A DNA stretch of 64,000 nucleotides from JBDHDH01 sp039591615 (GTDB lineage: Bacteria; Gemmatimonadota; Gemmatimonadetes; Gemmatimonadales; GWC2-71-9). A program made the position numbers and the translations under genes. The notes under the pieces are model-generated. The model saw only the letters and a list, made by a program, of their open reading frames with translations, did no database searches and was not told where the DNA came from. Positions 61,045 to 64,000 of this stretch are shown here, one piece after another (within the stretch, counting starts at the first letter, position 1; the number at the start of each line of letters is the position of its first letter). The stretch spans positions 1-64,000 of the forward strand of contig JBDHDH010000006.1 of NCBI GenBank assembly GCA_039591615.1, in the 5' to 3' direction.

Positions 61045-63119
61045 TGGCGCTGAGGCTCGATACTCCCGTTCAGTTCCTGAAGGGCGTCGGGCCCCGGCGG
61101 GCTGAGGCGTTCGAGCGGATCGGTGTCCGAACCGTCGAGGACCTCCTCTATCACACGCCCCATCGCTATCTCGACGCCACCACCGTCACCCCCATCGCGA
61201 GAGCCACGGTGGGAGAGGAAGCAATCTTCGTGGGGCGGGTGGTGTCCAAGGCCATCATGCCAACCCGGAAACGGCTCCGGATCTTCCGCGCCGTCCTCAA
61301 GGACTCGACGGGGGTGATCGAATGCGCCTGGCCGGGACAGGCTTTCCTCGACCGCGTCATCAAGCCCGGGCAGCTCGTCCTCGTGGCAGGTCCAGTCAAG
61401 CACTACCACGGTCGACAAGTCGTCCCTCGGGAGCAGATCGTCTTGGCAGAGGCGGGTGACAATGGGAGCGGCGACATGGATCGCGGGATGGTGGTCCCCG
61501 TGTATCCAGCCACCGAGGGCCTGAGCCATCGGCAGATTCGCCGCGTCATCGGGGAACACCTCGTCGAGATGGTGCAAGTGGTTCAGGACATTCTCCCGCC
61601 GGAAGTCCGAACCGCCGCTCGACTCGTCCCGCTGCGCAACGCTCTGCTCGCAGTGCATCGCCCGGAATCCCCCGGCGCCTGGGAGCCTGGTAGACGCCGC
61701 CTCGCGTTCGACGAGCTCTTCGATTTGCAGCTCGTGGTTGCTCGTGCTCGGCACCTCGCCAAGCGCGCAAAGAAAGGGATGCAGTTTGCCGTGAAGCGTG
61801 AGCTGACCACCGCCCTCAAGGAATCGTTGCCATTCGAGCTCACTGCAGATCAGAAGCAGGCGATCCGACATATCACGGCGGACATGACCTCCGACAACCG
61901 GATGCACCGTCTCCTGATGGGCGATGTCGGCACCGGCAAGACCGTGGTAGCGCTGTTCGCGATGCTGCTGGCAGTCGAGAATGACGCCCAAGCGGTGTTC
62001 ATGGCGCCCACCGAGCTCCTGTCGGAGCAGCACGGCCGCGCTATTGGGGAACTGCTTGCTCCCCTCGGGATCGTCCCCGAGGTTCTCGTTGGGCGACTGT
62101 CGCAGGGCGAGAAGGTCGCCATCCGCGAGCGAATCGCCAGTGGGGTGTCGCGGGTGGTGGTCGGTACGCACGCGCTCATCCAGGAACAGACCGATTTCTG
62201 GAAGCTCGGACTGGTGGTGATCGACGAGCAACACCGCTTTGGCGTGGAACAGCGCGCGGCACTCATCGAAAAGGGCGAGGCGCCCGAGGTGCTCCTGTTA
62301 TCCGCGACCCCCATTCCCCGAACGCTGGCGCTCACGCTCTACGGTGACCTCGATATCTCGACCCTCAGGGAAAAGCCACGAAGCCGTTCGCTGGTCAGAA
62401 CCGGAGTGCGCTTCGATAGGGACCGTCCGGCGGTCTACGCTTTCGTCAAGGAACAGTGCGCCAAAGGAGGGCAGGCGTACGTGGTCTACCCCGTGATCGA
62501 GGAGTCGGAAAAAGTCGATCTCAAGGCGGCCACGACGATGGCGGATGTGCTACGGCAACGGCTGGCGCCGCGCTCGGTGGGACTCATACATGGGAGGATG
62601 CGCGCCGACGAGCGGGAGGCCACTATGCGCCGCTTCCGGGATGGCGAGCTGAACGTGCTGGTAGCCACCACCGTGATCGAAGTGGGGATCGACGTCCCGA
62701 ACGCCACGGTGATGCTCATCGAGCACCCAGAACGCTTCGGCCTGGCCCAACTCCATCAGTTACGGGGCCGGGTGGGGCGTGGGGCTGAGGAGAGCCACTG
62801 CATCCTCTTGGCCGGCGGCAACCAGCAGAGCGCGCAGCGGCTGCGTCGCTTCGCCCGCACGGCGGACGGCTTCAAGATCGCGGATCAGGATCTCAAGGAG
62901 CGGGGAATCGGCGAGCTCGCCGGCGTTCGTCAGTCGGGCGGATACAACTTGCGTTTCGCGAACCTCGCCACCGACGGGGACCTAGTCGCCGCATCCCGCA
63001 CCGCGGCCCGTGCCGTCATTGAGCACGACCCGAACCTCGGCGCTCCAGAGCACGGCCCCCTCCGGGCGCGTATCGAACGCCGCTACGAACGCGGGATCGA
63101 GCTGTTTCGGGTAGGGTAG
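61044..63119 (+). CDS. recG: ATP-dependent DNA helicase RecG
   Basis: The 691-residue helicase has an N-terminal wedge/OB region (FLKGVGPRRAEAFERIGV), Walker A LMGDVGTGKTVVALFA, the DEQHRFGV box and the QLRGRVGRG motif VI. It reverses stalled forks and processes Holliday junctions. It is the last gene of this + strand run and is convergent with phhB, a GC hairpin lying between. Confidence 0.96.
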   Translation: MALRLDTPVQFLKGVGPRRAEAFERIGVRTVEDLLYHTPHRYLDATTVTPIARATVGEEAIFVGRVVSKAIMPTRKRLRIFRAVLKDSTGVIECAWPGQAFLDRVIKPGQLVLVAGPVKHYHGRQVVPREQIVLAEAGDNGSGDMDRGMVVPVYPATEGLSHRQIRRVIGEHLVEMVQVVQDILPPEVRTAARLVPLRNALLAVHRPESPGAWEPGRRRLAFDELFDLQLVVARARHLAKRAKKGMQFAVKRELTTALKESLPFELTADQKQAIRHITADMTSDNRMHRLLMGDVGTGKTVVALFAMLLAVENDAQAVFMAPTELLSEQHGRAIGELLAPLGIVPEVLVGRLSQGEKVAIRERIASGVSRVVVGTHALIQEQTDFWKLGLVVIDEQHRFGVEQRAALIEKGEAPEVLLLSATPIPRTLALTLYGDLDISTLREKPRSRSLVRTGVRFDRDRPAVYAFVKEQCAKGGQAYVVYPVIEESEKVDLKAATTMADVLRQRLAPRSVGLIHGRMRADEREATMRRFRDGELNVLVATTVIEVGIDVPNATVMLIEHPERFGLAQLHQLRGRVGRGAEESHCILLAGGNQQSAQRLRRFARTADGFKIADQDLKERGIGELAGVRQSGGYNLRFANLATDGDLVAASRTAARAVIEHDPNLGAPEHGPLRARIERRYERGIELFRVG

Positions 63120-63128
63120 CGTCCACCC

Positions 63129-63148
63129 GCCCGGGACCCCGCCCGGGT
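63129..63148. terminator. GC hairpin between convergent recG and phhB
   Basis: GCCCGGG and CCCGGGT flank a 6-nt loop (ACCCCG), giving six G-C pairs and one G-U. No U-tract follows on either strand. It could end transcription from both sides, but the evidence is only position and stem. Confidence 0.3.
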
Positions 63149-63195
63149 CGGATCCCAGACGCCACACGATTGGTCGAGGCAGGCACCGCCTGCGA

Positions 63196-63537
63196 CTACA
63201 CCCGGTATAGCGCCTCGTCCGCTTTCGCCGCAAGCACGAAATCGCTTTCGGTCAGCCCGTCGATCTTATGTGTCCAGATCTTGAGGCCAACCCTGCCCCA
63301 TGCGAGATAGATATCCGGGTGGTGTCCCTGTTCTTCCGCGATGGCACCCACCTTGTTGGTGAAATCGAGCGCTTGCTGAAAGTCCTCGAACCGGTATTCC
63401 TTTTCGAGATGATGGGCGTCGACGGCGCGCCAGTCGCCCCCCAGCTTCTCCAGTAGGTGTTCGATCGCTCCAGTCTCGAGGGGCGGCACCCCGCCCCGGC
63501 ACGGCACGCACTGCTTGCCCGCGAGCTCGCTTGCCAT
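63196..63537 (-). CDS. phhB: 4a-hydroxytetrahydrobiopterin dehydratase (PCD)
   Basis: On the minus strand, ATG 63537 with GGGGAG about nine bases upstream gives 113 residues. The conserved core is EEQGHHPDIYLAWGRVGL with the His-His-Pro active site, then WTHKIDGLTESDF. The enzyme recycles pterin cofactor after aromatic hydroxylases or acts as a folate or molybdopterin-linked dehydratase. A longer frame to 63708 adds a low-quality leader and is rejected. It is divergent from asnS. No phenylalanine hydroxylase gene is in the window. Confidence 0.92.
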   Translation of the reverse strand: MASELAGKQCVPCRGGVPPLETGAIEHLLEKLGGDWRAVDAHHLEKEYRFEDFQQALDFTNKVGAIAEEQGHHPDIYLAWGRVGLKIWTHKIDGLTESDFVLAAKADEALYRV

Positions 63538-63701
63538 ATCGACATCACTCCCCTGTGGTCGCTGTGAAGGTCGGACGTTCGAACGTAGATAGCCTTGTCC
63601 GGCATGGCAACGGACCTTCCGGAACCCATCCCTACCGAGCCGCTCATCGGCCAATCCACCTCTCACCTTCGCTTCGTTCGTCCTTCCGCTGTCTACCCTC
63701 G

Positions 63702-63730
63702 TTGACACCCCCTGGGGGCCCCGCTACGAT
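63702..63730 (+). promoter_or_regulatory. Near-consensus sigma-70 promoter for asnS
   Basis: A perfect TTGACA (63702-63707) and TACGAT (63725-63730) are exactly 17 nt apart. Transcription should begin near 63737, only a few bases before ATG 63740, giving a leaderless or nearly leaderless mRNA. This is the best promoter in the window. Confidence 0.8.
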
Positions 63731-63739
63731 ATGCGCCTT

Positions 63740-64000
63740 ATGCCCGACGCCGTCCTTATCAGAGACTTGGCGGAGCACATCGGCGAAGAGGTCATCGTCT
63801 TGGGATGGGTCGGCACCACCCGGTCCAGCGGCAAGATCGCGTTCGCCGTCGTCCGGGATGGCACTGGGCATGTTCAGGGCGTCCTCGCGAAGAAAGAGGT
63901 CGACCCGACGGCCTGGGAGACGTTTCGACAGCTCACGCAAGAGTGCTCGGTCCGCCTGCGCGGGACCGTGCGCGCGGACGAACGCTCTCCTGGCGGAGTG
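63740..64000 (+). CDS. asnS: Asparaginyl-tRNA synthetase, N-terminal part (cut by window edge)
   Basis: The open frame runs from ATG 63740 to the window end (87 codons). It is an OB-fold anticodon-binding domain of class IIb synthetases; VLGWVGTTRSSGKIAF and VVRDGTGHVQGVL follow the AsnRS pattern rather than AspRS. The catalytic domain is outside the window. ATG 63731 is in frame but lies at or before the predicted transcription start, so ATG 63740 is preferred. Confidence 0.87.
   Translation, partial: MPDAVLIRDLAEHIGEEVIVLGWVGTTRSSGKIAFAVVRDGTGHVQGVLAKKEVDPTAWETFRQLTQECSVRLRGTVRADERSPGGV

Noticed and set aside
1..64000. CRISPR array, insertion sequence, prophage or attachment site
   Set aside because: No regularly spaced direct repeats, transposase or integrase motifs, or terminal inverted repeats were seen; coding density and style are even throughout.

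Overview
This 64 kb window is high-GC bacterial chromosome, almost all of it coding on the + strand in very tight operons. Neighbouring genes commonly overlap by 4 nt (ATGA or GTGA) or 1 nt (TGATG). No transposase, phage gene, CRISPR array or rRNA is visible. The cell looks diderm: lipoprotein-type signal peptides, lspA, and a MurE with the DNPR motif typical of meso-diaminopimelate ligases. It nevertheless carries DivIVA, CdaA, a Ras-like MglA GTPase and a chemosensory system with CheC and CheD. Together with the DUF2723 protein and many TPR proteins, this fits Gemmatimonadota or a close relative best; that assignment is inference from gene content.

Layout. 1-290: start of a Ser/Thr protein kinase on the minus strand, cut by the window edge. 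559-3645: a tiny coiled-coil protein and two secreted or lipoprotein beta-propeller-like proteins. 3946-5254: an iodotyrosine-deiodinase-like flavoprotein and a TerB-domain protein. 5297-13608: tilS-hpt-ftsH-folP-cdaA and a DUF2723 membrane protein. 13726-20859: yggS-divIVA-PNP-ileS-dksA/traR-lspA-rluD, which apart from the inserted PNP matches the tail of the Firmicutes division cluster.

20861-37985 is the most remarkable part: 18 contiguous genes forming one apparent operon. It holds cheW, cheY, cheA, cheC, a giant TPR protein, a PATAN(DUF4388)-MshEN-like-TPR protein, three roadblock/LC7 proteins, an MglA GTPase, a protein made of two DnaA-type AAA+ modules without a DNA-binding domain, a second PATAN-MshEN-like-TPR protein, cheR, cheD, cheB, two more cheW and a TPR protein. 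I read it as an undescribed chemosensory-to-polarity system in which CheA/CheY output, probably c-di-GMP, and a DnaA-like double ATPase converge on a small GTPase. No chemoreceptor, flagellar or pilus gene lies in the window.

37991-41093: a membrane gluzincin-like protein, a DUF3098-like small membrane protein, tRNA-Val(TAC), a secreted TPR protein and tRNA-Asp(GTC). 41173-56337: a complete dcw cluster, rsmH-ftsL-ftsI-murE-murF-mraY-murD-ftsW-murG-murC-ftsQ-ftsA-ftsZ, making peptidoglycan precursor and the septal machine. 56337-63119: an M23 peptidase, a divergent HisA-like barrel, a VWA-like membrane protein, ftsY and recG. The end holds convergent phhB and the start of asnS, which has a near-consensus promoter that would give an almost leaderless transcript.
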